A stretch of DNA of 64,000 nt from Amoebidium appalachense (lineage: Eukaryota > Ichthyosporea). Of the stretch, positions 33,627-54,362 are shown in pieces. Both the position numbers and the translations under genes were made by a program. Position 1 is the stretch's first letter; every line of letters begins with the position of its first letter. Below the pieces are notes generated by a model. It searched no databases. It saw only the letters and a list, made by a program, of their open reading frames with translations, and was not told where the DNA came from. Where the stretch lies: positions 8,370,001-8,434,000 of the forward strand of contig CAVNZM010000001.1 in assembly GCA_963693365.1 (NCBI GenBank). Reading direction: 5' to 3'.

Positions 33627-34541
33627 AAGGGAGGAGGGAGGGAGGGAGGATTTGGGGTTTTGCAGCGTCTTTGCACCTATTTTTCACACTTTGTACTCCT
33701 TTACTCAGTCCTCCGCTGCTAGTCTTTTGTTTCAACCCCTCCCCCCCCCCCCCCCCCCTCCTTCCGCCCCGCCCGCCCTCCAGCCCGTCCGTTCGCCTGC
33801 CATGTGGGAAGCATGTGCAGTGCATGCTCTGCGTGCCTTTTCTATTTTTGGGTTTTAATGATTTTGATGGGGGTCTGACAATTGGCTGCAGTTGCGCCTG
33901 GGGACACGTTTGATGGCAGTGAGGATGAGGAGGAGGATGACCCGGACCAGCGCCTGCCAGGTGCGTTGGTGGGGGGGGGGGGGTTGGTTTGTGCATGTGT
34001 TTGTGGACGGGGGAGGGGGGGGGGGGGGGAGTGGGGCCGTGTGGGTGGGTGGGTGGATGGTGGGTTGAGGGGGGGAATGGGCTGTGGGTGGATGGGTTGG
34101 GGGGGGGGGGGGGGGGGGGGGGGGGAGGGGGGGGGTCTGGATTTGCCTACATGGGTGCATACAGTGTCTGTGCGTTGTGATTGAGTGGATGTGTGAGAGT
34201 TGGTATGTTTGTTTTGGGGGGCTAGGGGAAGGGGGGGGGGGGGGGGGGGGGGGATTGAGACACTGGGGAAGCATCAAGAGCAAGAATGGTAGTTGGCTTG
34301 AAGATGATAGGTGTCCTTGCAACAGGGCCTGGGGAAACGAAGATGGGGGAAGGTGGGGGGGGGGGGGGGGGGGGGGTTGGAATTTGTCATTGCTGACTGA
34401 TAACGCGCCCCCCTCTCTCCTGCCTTTTTTTTTATTATTATTGCCCTAGCTTGGCCTGGCTTCAATCACCCCCAGGGAGACCTTTTTTAGGTCGAGAGTG
34501 TTAGATGCAGGGTTATGGGTGGCGGTGGGGGCGGGGGTGGC

Positions 34542-34573
<32 letters not shown>

Positions 34574-35521
34574 TGGGCAGAGAGGGGGAGGGGGGGGGGG
34601 GGGGGGGGGGAGTGGTTGATTTGTGGTGATGACCCCTAACATGGTGGGGGGGATGTTTGCAGCGCGCAGCACGGACAAGCGGATTGTGTGTGAGGAGGAA
34701 TTCAGTGACAGCGAGGATGAAGGGCAGGGGGGAAGAAGGAACGAACACAGCCACCAGAGAGATGGGGCACACAGGGCTGGGGAGTTGGGTGCGGCAGGTG
34801 ACCAGCCACATAGGAGGTGGGTGGGTGGGTGGGTGAGTGGGTGGGTGTAAGTGGGGGCGCGTAGGGGTATGTGTGTGGACGTGTGGGGCATGGGGTGTGG
34901 TTCACGGGGTAAAAGAGGGGGGGGGGAGCTATGGGTTGGTTTGGAGGGGGAGGGAAGGGGGGGGGGGGGGGGGGTATAAGCGGGGGCACGGGGTAAGGCT
35001 GGGGGGAGGGGAGGGAGGAGGCTATGGGTTGGTTTGGTCCGGGGGGGGGGGGGGGGGGGGGGGGGGGAGGGGGTTACATGCGGTGTTTCATTGGGGAGTC
35101 TTACTGTGGCTTGGGTTGCTTTCCAAGCAGTGATGGGGGGAAAGCTTGTAAACACAGGCTATGGCCTGAGATTTCTTATGAGACTTCCCTCTTTTTTTTC
35201 CCAATGTTTACACGGTCCATATTTTGGAGAAACGGATGGGAGCATTGCCCCTCGTGTGTATGTGTGGCTTACAGCATTTCCCAGGCATATGATTGGCTCT
35301 ACTTGAAATGTCTGGGCCAATCAATCGGGTTGCTGACTGAAAAGGGCTTTTTTTGTGTTTGCAGGCGGCGTGCAGATGAGGAAGAGGAGATAGATGTGGA
35401 GGCAGACAGCCAGGCACCCTCCCAGGCACCAGACCAGGTGCAGCAGATGGTGTTGAGCCCCCGCCAGGAAATTGCCCCTATGCCATTGGACGACAACAAT
35501 GTGCCCCAGCCCCAGCCGTAG
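27541..35521 (+). CDS. Class I histone deacetylase (HDAC1/2/Rpd3 type)
   Basis: Thirteen exons: 27541-27574, 27879-27991, 28610-28727, 28917-28991, 29615-29753, 30400-30541, 30956-31048, 31631-31739, 32356-32496, 33192-33359, 33892-33960, 34663-34816, 35365-35521; all phases match, giving 503 aa. It is a zinc-dependent lysine deacetylase, expected in nuclear corepressor complexes. Visible landmarks are [18 protein letters not shown], the catalytic His pair H135-H136 ([19 protein letters not shown]), zinc ligands D171, H173 (DIDIHHGDG) and D259 ([12 protein letters not shown]), and the active-site Tyr Y298 ([12 protein letters not shown]), each five residues before its human HDAC1 counterpart. 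The acidic tail keeps [12 protein letters not shown], matching the CK2-phosphorylated motif of HDAC1/2. Introns are mostly G-rich on the coding strand. Two introns contain duplicated exon edges. ATTAAA lies at 35531-35536. Confidence 0.97.
27721..27748 (+). repeat. Duplicated end of HDAC exon 1 inside intron 1
   Basis: tacttttatgaatgtgggtg plus caggtggc copies 27563-27590 (tacttctatgaaggtgggtg plus caggtggc), which contains the end of exon 1 and its donor. The copy has a T in place of the donor G (aatgtggg for aaggtggg). Confidence 0.85.
28774..28817 (+). repeat. Duplicated start of HDAC exon 4 inside intron 3
   Basis: A tgctgat... tttgcag followed by ttagcgtgggtgaggactg copies the true acceptor region and exon start (about 28892-28935: ttgcag then tcaacgtgggtgaggactg). 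The copy keeps an intact AG acceptor in the same phase. The two are separated by G-rich sequence. Confidence 0.85.
29769..29803 (+). repeat. Poly-G tract after HDAC exon 5
   Basis: About 35 G beginning 15 bp past the donor at 29754. Similar coding-strand G runs follow most HDAC donors. Confidence 0.9.
30307..30363 (+). repeat. (CA)n microsatellite before HDAC exon 6
   Basis: A CA run of about 57 bp preceded by poly-C (30285-30306), upstream of the acceptor at 30399. Confidence 0.93.
30750..30895 (-). repeat. Possible degenerate dispersed-repeat fragment in HDAC intron
   Basis: It contains acaaaagacaagcaaacaca and ggagcatgcagcatgggtag followed by atccatgctc, loosely matching the module cacaaagagcatgcaccataag. 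The match is weak. Confidence 0.35.
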
Positions 35522-35641
35522 AATTTCATCATTAAAGTGTTGAACCCCGCCGCTAAATTTACCTAAGCGTGTGTGTGTAATTTTGAAATTTTAAAAGGTG
35601 CAATGTGTGTGTGGACACCAGGAGAGCAATGCTAGCAAAAA

Positions 35642-35757
35642 CACGTGCACACATAGTATTACACAGTTGAGTTGCACGTGCACACATAGTATTACACAGT
35701 TGAGTGGCACGTGCACACATAGTTTTACACAGTTGAGTGGCACGTGCACACATACCG
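35642..35757 (+). repeat. 33-bp minisatellite, about 3.5 copies
   Basis: Units start at 35642, 35675, 35708 and 35741, each opening with cacgtgcacacatag and containing ttacacagttgag. Each unit carries a CACGTG E-box. Because 33 is divisible by three, the array stays open in one minus-strand frame, which produces a spurious repetitive ORF. Confidence 0.93.
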
Positions 35758-36020
35758 CACATAACTCAATACATATCACGGTGATTATGAGACATACAGT
35801 GGCGGCTGGGCCGTCTGCCTGCACCCATATGCACGTGCAAGAATAAAGGGCTGCATGTGTGCACACACACACACACACACGTGCACGGATGAGGCAAGCC
35901 AGACGTAGGTCTATGCTATTAGGTGTGACGTCACCTCACACTGCAGTCGAGATTGAATGGGGCCACATTAGTGAATGTCCCCCCCCCCCCAGCCCCTCCC
36001 TCCCATACACCAATACCATT

Positions 36021-36052
<32 letters not shown>

Positions 36053-36222
36053 CCTCCCCCTTCCCCCGTGATATGACTCATGGTATACATACCACATTGT
36101 GCCTTTAACGATTGCTTATGCACAGAACAGGGTATGCAAAGTCACTACCCCACTGCACACAGTGCAGGACTGTTACGGCCTGAATCACCACTTACTACCA
36201 CGGGTACAATTTGCATGCATTT

Positions 36223-36266
<44 letters not shown>

Positions 36267-36272
36267 GGGGGT

Positions 36273-36322
<50 letters not shown>
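36273..36322 (+). repeat. Poly-G tract, about 50 nt
   Basis: Fifty consecutive G following a T run and a short GT run. Confidence 0.93.
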
Positions 36323-36325
<3 letters not shown>

Positions 36326-36399
36326 ACGTAATACTGTGTGACCAGGCGCACTAATATAAATGTGTGTAGAAATAGGGGAATTCTTGTTAAATATCTTGA

Positions 36400-36438
<39 letters not shown>

Positions 36439-36894
36439 AAATGAAATCAAAAGAAGTCGTTGGGTGCTGAGAGCACCTTAACCACAGCTCCCCTCCACCC
36501 ACTACCACCACACAAACTCACACCTCATCTTGGCCGCTTCTCCCCTCCCTCCCGGCCTGCCGCAATACCACTCTCCCACTCTGCTGTCTATCTACCCCTC
36601 ACCACCATCTGGGTATGTTTGTGCATGTGCGCCTGCGTACATATGCACACGTGTGTGTGTGTGTGTGCGTGTGTGCGTGTGCGTGCGTGTGCGTGTGCGT
36701 GTGAGTGTGCGTATGCGTGTATGTGTGAGTGTGCGGTGGGTGTGCGTGTGCGTGTGCGTCGTGTTTTGATGGTTTTTTTTTCTCTATCTTTTTTTTTTTT
36801 TTATTGGCGGCGGCGGCGGCGGGGCGCGGGGGAGGGGGGGGGGGGGGGGGTTGAGTGTGTGTGTGTGGAGGGGGGGGGGGGGGGGGGGGGGTTT

Positions 36895-37188
36895 CAGCCC
36901 CAAAAGTCAGTAACTGTTATGCCTGGGCGCCTGCATTCACACGTCACCGCTTGCACGTAAGCACAACAACAGATGGCAAATAAGATACCACTTGTATGTG
37001 CACGTGTGTGGAGTATTGGAGTAAAACGTACTGGGGATATGAAGGAAGCCATGGGCAGGGAAGGTTTTTAAATATAAATTGCAGATTTTTGGCTTCTTTT
37101 GGTGAGGGGGGCATGGGAGGGGAGGGGGGGGAGGGGATCAAATTCCTGTAACTTAAATCCCGAGCTTTTGAGAGGGATAGGGGCCGGG

Positions 37189-37226
<38 letters not shown>

Positions 37227-37520
37227 GGGGGGAGGGCAGGATGATCCTTCGGGTTAACGATTAGGGGAGATGAAATGGAGTGTGTAGGAAGGTCTAGTGG
37301 TTGTGTTGTGTGTGGTGGTGGTTGCGGGGGGGGGGGGGGGGGGGGGGGGGAGGGGGGGGAAGGCGGGGGGGGGGGGGGGGGGGGGGAGGGGGAGGGGGGG
37401 AGGGGGGGGGAGGTGGAGCCAAAAAGGTCGACCCTAGTTCGAAGTGGTAGATAAGTGTAGGCTAAGGTATTGCCCATGTCAAACAGAGTCTCTGTGCATT
37501 CAGTCAGGTTTTAGTCCCTA
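36895..37520 (+). repeat. Degenerate tandem-unit copy (pairs with 38690-39270)
   Basis: Shared blocks include ggagtattggagtaaaacgt, gggaaggttttta..., gcagatttttggcttctttt and ggtcga.cctagttcgaagtgg. The two copies differ mainly in the length of internal poly-G tracts. Confidence 0.75.
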
Positions 37521-37559
37521 GGTATAGCCTCGGAGACGGGCCTCGATCAGGGAGTCAGT

Positions 37560-37776
37560 GATTATCACGATTTGTCGCACAATCAAAGCCACAACCTCGT
37601 GCATTCACCACTAGCTGATTTTATTCCCGTGCCACTATGGTGGTTGCAGCTTGACACTTTTGATGGGTAGTAGCCGTGGAGGCTACCAGTAAGCAATCCC
37701 GAAGGGTCCAATGGCCGCCTAAAGAACTTGCCTAAAATATCCATCACTGTCTGCACCCCACCCCCTCCCCCCCCCC

Positions 37777-37807
<31 letters not shown>

Positions 37808-38000
37808 CCCCCCCCCCCCCCCCCCCCCCCCCTCGTGCTCCCTCCACCCACCACCTCACACCGGAATTTGGTTTGCGTAAACCATGTACCTTCATGCCCC
37901 CACCCCATCCCTCCTGAGCCAATATTTGCAATTCGGAACCCGTGTGTGTGTCTACGCCGGGTAGAAAATATCAATAAGGAAAATAGGGCATGGGGGGGGG
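37560..38000 (+). repeat. Degenerate tandem-unit copy (pairs with 40510-40980)
   Basis: Shared blocks include taatcccgaagggtccaatg, ctaaaatatccatcactgtc, tcgtgctccctccacccacc and gcaattcggaacccgtg, again separated by variable poly-C/poly-G. Confidence 0.8.
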
Positions 38001-40849
38001 GGGGGGGGGGGGGGGAGGGGAGGGAGGGGGAGGGGGGGGGAGGGGGGGAGTGTGGGAGGTAGGAAGGGGAGTCACCATGACAGCAAGGACAATAGCAACT
38101 GGAAAAAACCAACAAACAATAAACGCGAGTCTTGCTATACTACATAGTCATGCCTTTTATCTCTATTGTTTTATTATTCAAAATCATCATAGTATTATTG
38201 TTATTAGAGTTGTTCTGTTTTTATTTAAGGGATTCATGTTCCCTTTGCCCAGACCGTAATGTCCCTTTGGTTCAGTACCAATACCACACCCTCTCTGACA
38301 CCCCACAAAAATATTAGCCAGCCTAATCACTACTATGTAGCAAGTTAAAATGAGCCCGGAGGTTTTGCCGTCCACGAGTACTTTTTAGCTTTGATAATCC
38401 TGTGTGCGTTTCAATCTTATCGAAGCTACTGGAGGTATTGTGCTTGCTGTAGTTCAAAATCCCTCCAGCTGCAACCCCCCCCCCCCCCCCTGGCACTCCC
38501 CCCCCCCCCCCCCCCCCCCCCTCCCCCCCCCCCCCCCCCCCCCTGGAACTCTCCTTCCCCTTTTTCTGCTGGTCCACCGGGTGGGTGGCTGTGGAGTCGA
38601 TGTGTGTGTGTGCCCTTTCTTTTTTTTTTTTTTTTTTTTTTTTGTGGGGGGGGGGAGGGGGGGGGGGGGGGGGGGGTTCAATGCCATTGCACGTCAGGAC
38701 AACAACAGGCCACGTGTACACATGTATGGAGTATTGGAGTAAAACGTACTGGAGACATGAAGACAGCCTTGGGAAGGGAAGGTTCTTAAACATATCAATT
38801 GCAGATTTTAGGCTTCTTTTGGTGGGCGGAGGGGGAATTAAAGCCCTATTACTTAAGGCCTTTCGAGGGGACAGAGGGGGAAAGGGGGGGTGGGAGGGGG
38901 GAAGAAGGAGGGGAGGGGGGGGGAGGGGGGGGGGAGGGGGGGGGGGGGGAGAAGGGGGAGGGGGGGGGGAAGGAGGGGGGGGGGGGGGGAGAGGGGAGCA
39001 GGATGATCCTTTGGGTTAACGATAGGGGAGATGAAATGGAGTCTATAGGGAATTCTGGTGATCTTCTTACGTGTGTGTGTGGTGGTGGTTGCAGTGGGCT
39101 GGGTGGGGTGAGGAGGGTGGGGGGGAGGGGGGGGGGGGGGGGGGAGGGGGGGGGGGGGAGGGGGTAAAAAGGTCGAACCTAGTTCGAGGTGGTGGATGGG
39201 TGCAGGCTAAGGTATTTGCCCGTATCAAACAGATCAGTCTATGTACATTCAGTTAGTTTTTTAGTCCCTAGAGACAGGCCTCGATCAGGGTCACAGTGAT
39301 TAGCACAATTTGTCCCACAATCACAGCCACATCTTTGCGCATTCACCACCAGCTGATTTCACTCCTGTCCAGTTGGATGACCACCCAGACAAATGCATGC
39401 CACTATGGTTGTTGCATGATGAAAGCAGTCTCGACTGTGATGACCGTTCAGGCTGCCTAAGGCACCTTGAATGCTCAAAAGTCCCCCATAAAACTTGCTG
39501 AAGCATCCATCATTGCCTATCCCTCCTCCCCTCTCCCCCCTTCCCCTTCCCCCCGCCAACAAAACCACCACCACCACCACCCATACCCTCCCCCGTTACC
39601 TCTCCCCTCCCCAGTAAGCACAATCATTGCAGTCCTTTATCTCCCTCCCAACAATCCACCACCACACACCCGGGATTTGTATACGTCACAACCATCATGC
39701 CCCCCTCCCTCCCTCTTCAACCTCACCCCCCCCCCCCCCCCCCCTAACCATTCCTCCATTTTTTGCTACCATTCTTTTCCCTCACCCTCTATCTCCCTCG
39801 CTCAGATATACCCTGGGGTAAAAAACACGGATAGGAACAAGGGAAGAAGGAGGGGATGGTGGTGGCGGTGGTGGTGGTGGTGGTGGTTGTGGGTGGGGGG
39901 GGGGGGGGGGGGGGGGTGGCTGCATTCCGACATCGACAACTTGGTTGTCGAAAGATCTTAGAAAGCAAGAAATATAAAGAGCGAATATATTGCCATTGAT
40001 CACGCCATATGATTTTCATCCTTGTATAATGTTTTTGGATAATGTGCCAATACAGTATTAGCCGTCTTCATCCGACAAGTTCGTGTTGATTTTGCACTCC
40101 CTGTCGGCAGAAACCCCTCCCCCCCCCTCCCCCCTCCCCCCCCCCCCCCCTCCCCCTGAAGTGTTACCCATCTTATTGAAACATAGGCATATGTACGTAC
40201 AACCACTAAGCCAAGGGCCTATCCATGTAAAACCCTACAGCTTTCTCAAGGTGCATTTGTAAACCGTGCATATGCTCAATCTCCTAGTACCCCCGGGCTC
40301 TCCGGCCCTTCCCAGAGGGCGGGTGTATGTGTATGTGTGTGTGCGTGTTGAGGGGCGGGAGCGGGAGGGAGGGGGGCAGGGAAGGGGGGCCAGGGGGGCG
40401 CATTAAGTTACTGTAGGCATGTATCTGTATCAAATGCGCATGCAGCCTTGTTCTGATCTCAACCGTTAGTCCCCATATGCGGTCATAGCAAAGGCCCGTA
40501 GAGATCGGCACATTCTGTCCCACAATCACAGCCACATCTTTATGCATTCACCACCAGCTGATTTCACTCCCGTCAGTTGGGTGACCCCCACACAACTGCA
40601 TGCCACTATGGTGGTTGCAGTAGAAGATGGCTCAATCGAGCTTGTGGTTGTTGGTAGCCGTGGAGGCTGCCAGTAAGTAATCCCGAAGGGTCCAATGGCC
40701 GCCCATAAAACTTACCTAAAATATCCATCACTGTCTGCACCCCTCCCCCTCCCCTCCCCTCCCCCCCTCCCCCCCCCCCCCCTCCCCCTCGTGCTCCCTC
40801 CACCCACCACCTCACACCGGAATGTCTTTACGTTAAACACGTACCTTCA

Positions 40850-40894
<45 letters not shown>

Positions 40895-41799
40895 TGAGCC
40901 ATTATTTGCAATTCGGAACCCGTGCGCGTGATTGTGTCTCCGGGGTAGAAAATACCGATAGGGAAAGTAGGGCATGGAGGAGGGGGAGGAGGGGGGCGGG
41001 CGGAGGGGGGGGGGTGTTGGTGATTTTTTTCCTTTATGTTGGTGATTTTTTTCTTTGGGGGAAGGAGGGGGTGTGCGGGAGGGGGGGGGGGGGGAGGGGG
41101 AGAAGGGGGGTTCCCATTCGAAAAGTAAAGTTACCGTCTTCTGCTCTCTGGGGTTGGGGGGGGGGGGGGGGGGGGGGAGGGGGAGGGGGAGAGGGTAGAG
41201 GGGGGGGGATTTTGAGGTTAACAATAACCATTACACATGCATATGCGCTCAAACAGACATTTCCCAACAGCCTTGACCAAGACAAAAGGCACATTTATTC
41301 TAGCGCAGATAATGAAATGGGTTATCCCCGATCCTCCTTGCCCCTTCCCCACCTCTCTCTTCGCCCCTTCCCCCCCCCCTCCCCCCCCCCCCCCCTCCCC
41401 CCACCCCTGCCCACCCACCCACCCGCCCACCACTCAAGATCCCCCTCACCCCACCTCTTGCATCAGTCGGTCTGCATTACTCAAATCCCATCCCCACCCA
41501 CCTGCTCGAACAAGATTGATTCATTGATTTAAATTACACACTTCCACCAGTCACATTAGCAGCCACCCATACATCCACAAACACGCCCATGTGAGACCGT
41601 ATGAGAAATACATGAACGCGTTGCACTTGTGCACAAGCTGTGTGTCTGCGGGTGGGCTGGAGAGGGAGGGAGAAGGGGGAGAGGGGAGGGCGGGAGGGCG
41701 AGGGGAAGGAGATGGAGGGTGGGAGGGGGGGAAGGGGGGCGGGGGGAGGGGGGGGAGGGGGGAGGATGAAGGGGGGGGGGGGGGGGGGAAGGGGACGAA

Positions 41800-45560
<3,761 letters not shown>

Positions 45561-46609
45561 GCAGTACTCGTGTACTAACAGGCACATGACCACTGTAACG
45601 GGCCATGGGGGAAAAGGTGGTTGGCTGGGAGTATAGACCTCCTTTCGCCCACCCCAACACAACAGTGTTCTTCCTTTTCTCTCCCTCACGCTGTTTATTT
45701 TTTTTGTTTTGTTTAAATGCACGGACACTTACAGTAGCACCCATCCATCCACAAACACATCCACTGACCTAGGCAGACAACATGAACATCACAACGTTGG
45801 CACACGGAAGAGGGCGGAAGAGGGTGGTGGTGGTGGTGGGGGGGGGGGGGGGGGGGGGGGGGAGGGGGGAGTTAGCTAAAGGCCCCTAGTCCGCCTAATA
45901 GCATGCGCACATATTATCTACCATCCTGCCACGTGCGCAGACGTCCCTAAAAGCAGATCAAGGGTGACGGAGTGAACTTCCCCCCTCCCCCTCCCCCCCC
46001 CCCCCCCCCCCCCCTCCCCCCCCTCCGTACCCCCTTACCATCCCCCCCCCCTCCACGCACACACACACGCACACCCCACCCCCCACACCCGCCCCCTTCT
46101 CCCGCCCCTCCCCACCAACCGCCAGTACACAAGCATTTTTCACCCTTTACGTTTACGCACCTTATCCCCCTTGTCCCCCCCTCCCCCCCCCCTCCCCGTC
46201 CTCTCTCTGTCTGCCCCCCTCCCCCCCCCCCCCCCTCCCCCTCCCCCCCCCCCCTCCCCTCCCCCCCCCCCCCCCCCTGCCCTCCAACGCCTGGGAGCGG
46301 CACCCCTATTATGGTTCTCTAACTCACTCCAAAGTTATCCGGTTTATCAACATCTCAAAGTACATTATATCTGCCCCTCTTGTCCCCTTCTCACCACCTT
46401 CACCGCCCCCCCCCTCGGAGTCCCCCTGCCCACCCACAAGACAGTCTCTTTATTCTCCTTTCCTTTTTACCCTTTTTATGGGCTCCGCAAAGTGGGTGGG
46501 TGGTTGGTATTGGGCAGGAGAGGGGGGAGGCCCTGGGGGAGGGGGATCGGAGGAGGGGAGGAGGAGGGAAGAGGGAGGGGGGGAGGGGGGAGGGGGGGGT
46601 TTGGACAAA

Positions 46610-50310
<3,701 letters not shown>

Positions 50311-50746
50311 CCCCCCAAAAAAAAACAAAAACAAAACAAAACAAAAAAAAAAACCGTATTATGCTAAGCTCAGAGTCCAACCCTTGCTACACAATCACCC
50401 ATGACAAAACAAAACACCATCCCCACTACCACGCTACACCCACTCCACGCCATAATCCCCAGGAAGTTATCCCCCTTCCCACCTGTCCAGCCGGCGAAAA
50501 AAAATCGAGAAGATGAACGGAATGACTCCCCCCCTCCCCCCCCTTCTCCCGCTTCAAACACAGACACAAACACACACACACACACACACACACACGGATA
50601 CAGACAGCACACACACACACACCCCACACTCACCTTCAACTACTGATACAAGTGCTTTTGCCGCCGGGCTGTCCTTGTGTGTTTCCACAAACGACTTTCC
50701 CTCATCGCAGCACCGCGCTGAGAAAAAAAAAAAATTTCAGCATGGA

Positions 50747-50786
<40 letters not shown>

Positions 50787-50967
50787 AACACATACACATA
50801 CACGTCCCGGCTTTCTCCCTCCCCAATACCACCCGCACTCACCACACCCACTCACCCACCATCACCCCTACCCACCCACCAACATCTACCCACTCTGCCC
50901 GTCTACCACCTGGGCTACCACCACCGCCATTTTACCAAAACCCCCCCCCCCCCCCCCCCTCCCCCTC

Positions 50968-50998
<31 letters not shown>

Positions 50999-51094
50999 AA
51001 CAAAAAAAACAAAAAAAAAAAAAAAAAAAAAAAAAAACAAAAAAACAAACAAACAAACAAAAACAAACAAAAAAACAAACAAACAAAAACAAAC

Positions 51095-51154
<60 letters not shown>

Positions 51155-51426
51155 CACCAACCCCCCCCCCCCCCCCCCCCCCCCCCACACACACACACGC
51201 ACCGCCAAACCCACATCCCCCCCCCCCCCCCCCACCCAAACACACCCACCCACGCACCTATGCGTGGGTCTAGAGGCACTCTGCCCAGGAACGGGCAGTC
51301 CAACTCCTTGCACATGGCCTCAGCCCCTCCCGTAGTCGGGGCAAAGATTTGCGCTTCCGTCTGCAGCAAAAACAAAAAGTCAATACATACCCCAGCCGCT
51401 CTCTCCCCCTCCTCCCCCCCACCCCT

Positions 51427-51458
<32 letters not shown>

Positions 51459-51706
51459 CCTCTCTTTCTCCACCCCCCCCCCCCCCCCCTCTCTCTCTCT
51501 CTCTCTCTACTCTTCTCTTCTAGACCCCCTCCCCCCTCCCCCCCAAAACCAACCTTTCCCATTTTTTCCCTCGTCTCTTTGATACCTTTTCTCTCCCAGC
51601 TTGCATTTGTCTAATTTGGATGGTTAGGGTGTATGCCCGTGTCTATATGTTTGACTAGGAATTTGGAGGTTTTTTATTGTTTATTTTTTTATTTTCTATT
51701 TTTATT

Positions 51707-51715
<9 letters not shown>

Positions 51716-51742
<27 letters not shown>
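51716..51742 (+). repeat. (TTA)n microsatellite
   Basis: Nine TTA units within T-rich sequence, followed by poly-G, in the NBP35 intron between exons 7 and 8. Confidence 0.9.
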
Positions 51743-51743
<1 letters not shown>

Positions 51744-52455
51744 TTATTTATTTATTTATTTTTTGGGGGGGGGGGGGGGGGGGAGGGGGGGGAGAGGAGT
51801 CATATTATGTACGTACCTGGCAGTTAGGGCAGACAAACCCACTCATATTTTCAACCACACCGATGATGTCCAGCCCCACCTTGCGGCAGAAGCCAATCTC
51901 CTTACGCACATCTATCAGCGCTACCTCCTGCACACAAACGGTGAATTGTCAGGGACAAACATAAAAAAAAATCTAAAAAAAAAAGAAGAGAAAGAGCATG
52001 GCCAGGGAGATACTGTGTGCTGCTGGTGATGTCATTTACCCCCCCCCCCCCCCCCCCCCCCCCCCAATATATACCCATATATATATTTTTATTTATTTTA
52101 TATATTATAAAAAAATAAAAATGAAAAGCAAATGAAATAAAAATTCCAACCCGTCAGTGGGTGTTTTTGTGTGTGTCTGCGTGGAGGTGCTGGTGCATCT
52201 GTTTGTGTGAGTGCATGTGTGTTTGTGTGAGTATGTCTGTGTACACGTGCTTGTGAGCGCGTGTATTCGTACATGTGTTTATGCATGTGCACTTGCGTGT
52301 GTGTCCCCGGACAGCGCGCATACATGTGTTGCTTGTATAATATGAGTGTGTGCTTTGGTGATGGTTATGTAATAGTCGTTAGGTGATGGTGTCAGAGGCG
52401 GTGGTGGTGTGTCTGTTTGCAATGGGGGAAAGCAAGGGAGAACCCACCACCTATA

Positions 52456-52518
<63 letters not shown>

Positions 52519-52729
52519 TATATATATCACTTAGCATTCAAGCAGCACCACACACAATAACCCATACCTGTGGTGTTGTAACTATAAGTGCGCCTGATGG
52601 GTTTGCATCCTTCAGATATTGGGCCAGTGAAAGGTGCTCATCGCTGGTGCCTGGCGGTGTGTCCACCACGAGATAGTCAAGTGTGCCCCAGTCCACATCC
52701 TTCAAGAACTGCTTGATCATGCCTGCATG

Positions 52730-52731
<2 letters not shown>

Positions 52732-52778
<47 letters not shown>
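52732..52778 (+). repeat. (GT)n microsatellite beside NBP35 exon 6
   Basis: A GT run starting 10 bp above the exon boundary at 52722; in sense it is a (CA)n just upstream of the acceptor. A (CA)n at about 52460-52513 lies below the same exon. Confidence 0.93.
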
Positions 52779-52785
<7 letters not shown>

Positions 52786-54227
52786 TATGTGGGTTGCGTG
52801 TGTGGTCAGGAAAAAGAAAAACGCATGAACGCAGGCACACATGTAAATGGCACCCCCCCCCCCCCCCCCCCCCCCATACACACACCCTCCCACACCCCAC
52901 ACAAACCTGTTTCGTGAAAATATGGACGTGGGAATCACCAAGAAGACAAACGAAAACATGTACGTGTGTGTCCATGCACACCCATGTGCAAATGTGCATT
53001 TTTTGTGTCTGTGCACGCGTGTCCGTGCACGTGTGTGCGTGTGTGTGTGTAAATACCCAAGGGAAGAATAAAAAACCCATTCACCGACCTCACCGATCCC
53101 CCCCCCCCCCCCCCCCGGCCTTGCCTGCCCCCCCCCCCCCCCCCCCCCCCCCCGGGCCTTGCCTGCCCCCCCCCCCTCCTCCCCCCCCCCCCTCCCCTTC
53201 CTCTCCCCCCCCCCCCCACCCCACCCCCCCCCCCCCCCCCCCAAAAAAAAAAAACCAAAACAAAACCAAAACAAGAACACAACAGAAAAACACGTACCAT
53301 TCTTTTTAGGCCCCCGCCAAATAACAGCATCCTCAGGGTTTGCCAACAAAAAACCAACGGACATAACTGCAAGGTTGTCCTGCACGTAGACGGGGGACCA
53401 CCCACTACCGCTTTGGTGCACCTGAGAAAGAGAAGGGGTTAGGGCAAAAAAGAGGTGTGAAGATATATTGACAACAACATTTACACACAGGAACAACACA
53501 CAGGAACAACTATACGGCTAGCACGTGCGCAGCAAATTCATAGCGCAATAACATGGACACACACACCTGTCACGATAACATAGGGCCATGGATGTCTTTC
53601 AGGATATCTCCCGAGACACATGCACGTATAAAACGCTATCACACAAGCATGCACGTCCATCACACACAGATGCACACCCACATATATATGTGCATCCACA
53701 CGCACACATGCCCACGCACGTCCACACATACACAAACACATGCACACCCGCACACATGAATATTGACAAACACAAGACAAGCACCAATGTCTGCACACCC
53801 ACCCCACAACCACCTCTATACTTGCTCTCTCTCTCACACACACACGTCCATCCGCACCCACTCACCTCCCACTCAGACACACTCGAATCCTCGCGTGCAC
53901 ACTACCCACCCATCCACCCACCCACACGTACACACACCCACCCACCCACCCACCCACCTGTTCGCCCTCCAGGCCCATAACCTTTGGAATTGATGGGCCG
54001 CAGATGTCCACATCCATCACCGCCACCTGGTCACAAAGAAAGAACCGAGATTAGCAACAAGACCCCCATAAGTTGTGCTTCTTCTATCTCCGTACTTTAC
54101 ACCACATCCCCCCTTCCAACCCCCCCCCCCCCCCCCCTCCCCCCGGCAAAAAAAAATAAAAAGAAGCCCTCCCCCAAAACAAAACAAAGAGGGAAAAAAA
54201 AAAAGAAAAAGGAAAGAAAAGAAAAGC

Positions 54228-54259
<32 letters not shown>

Positions 54260-54318
54260 TTCCTCAAAAAAAAAAAAAAAAAAAAAAAAAAAGGAAGAAG
54301 AAGAAGAAAGGGGAAAAA

Positions 54319-54362
<44 letters not shown>

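Noticed and set aside
35559-35762. Repetitive minus-strand ORF with 11-residue repeats
   Set aside because: It is the translation of the 33-bp minisatellite.
50420-50512. Alternative last NBP35 exon after a gacag acceptor (frame GGKGDNFLGI)
   Set aside because: The protein there has no match to the NBP35 C-terminus, while the 41-bp exon at 50224-50264 continues the family pattern and ends in a stop.
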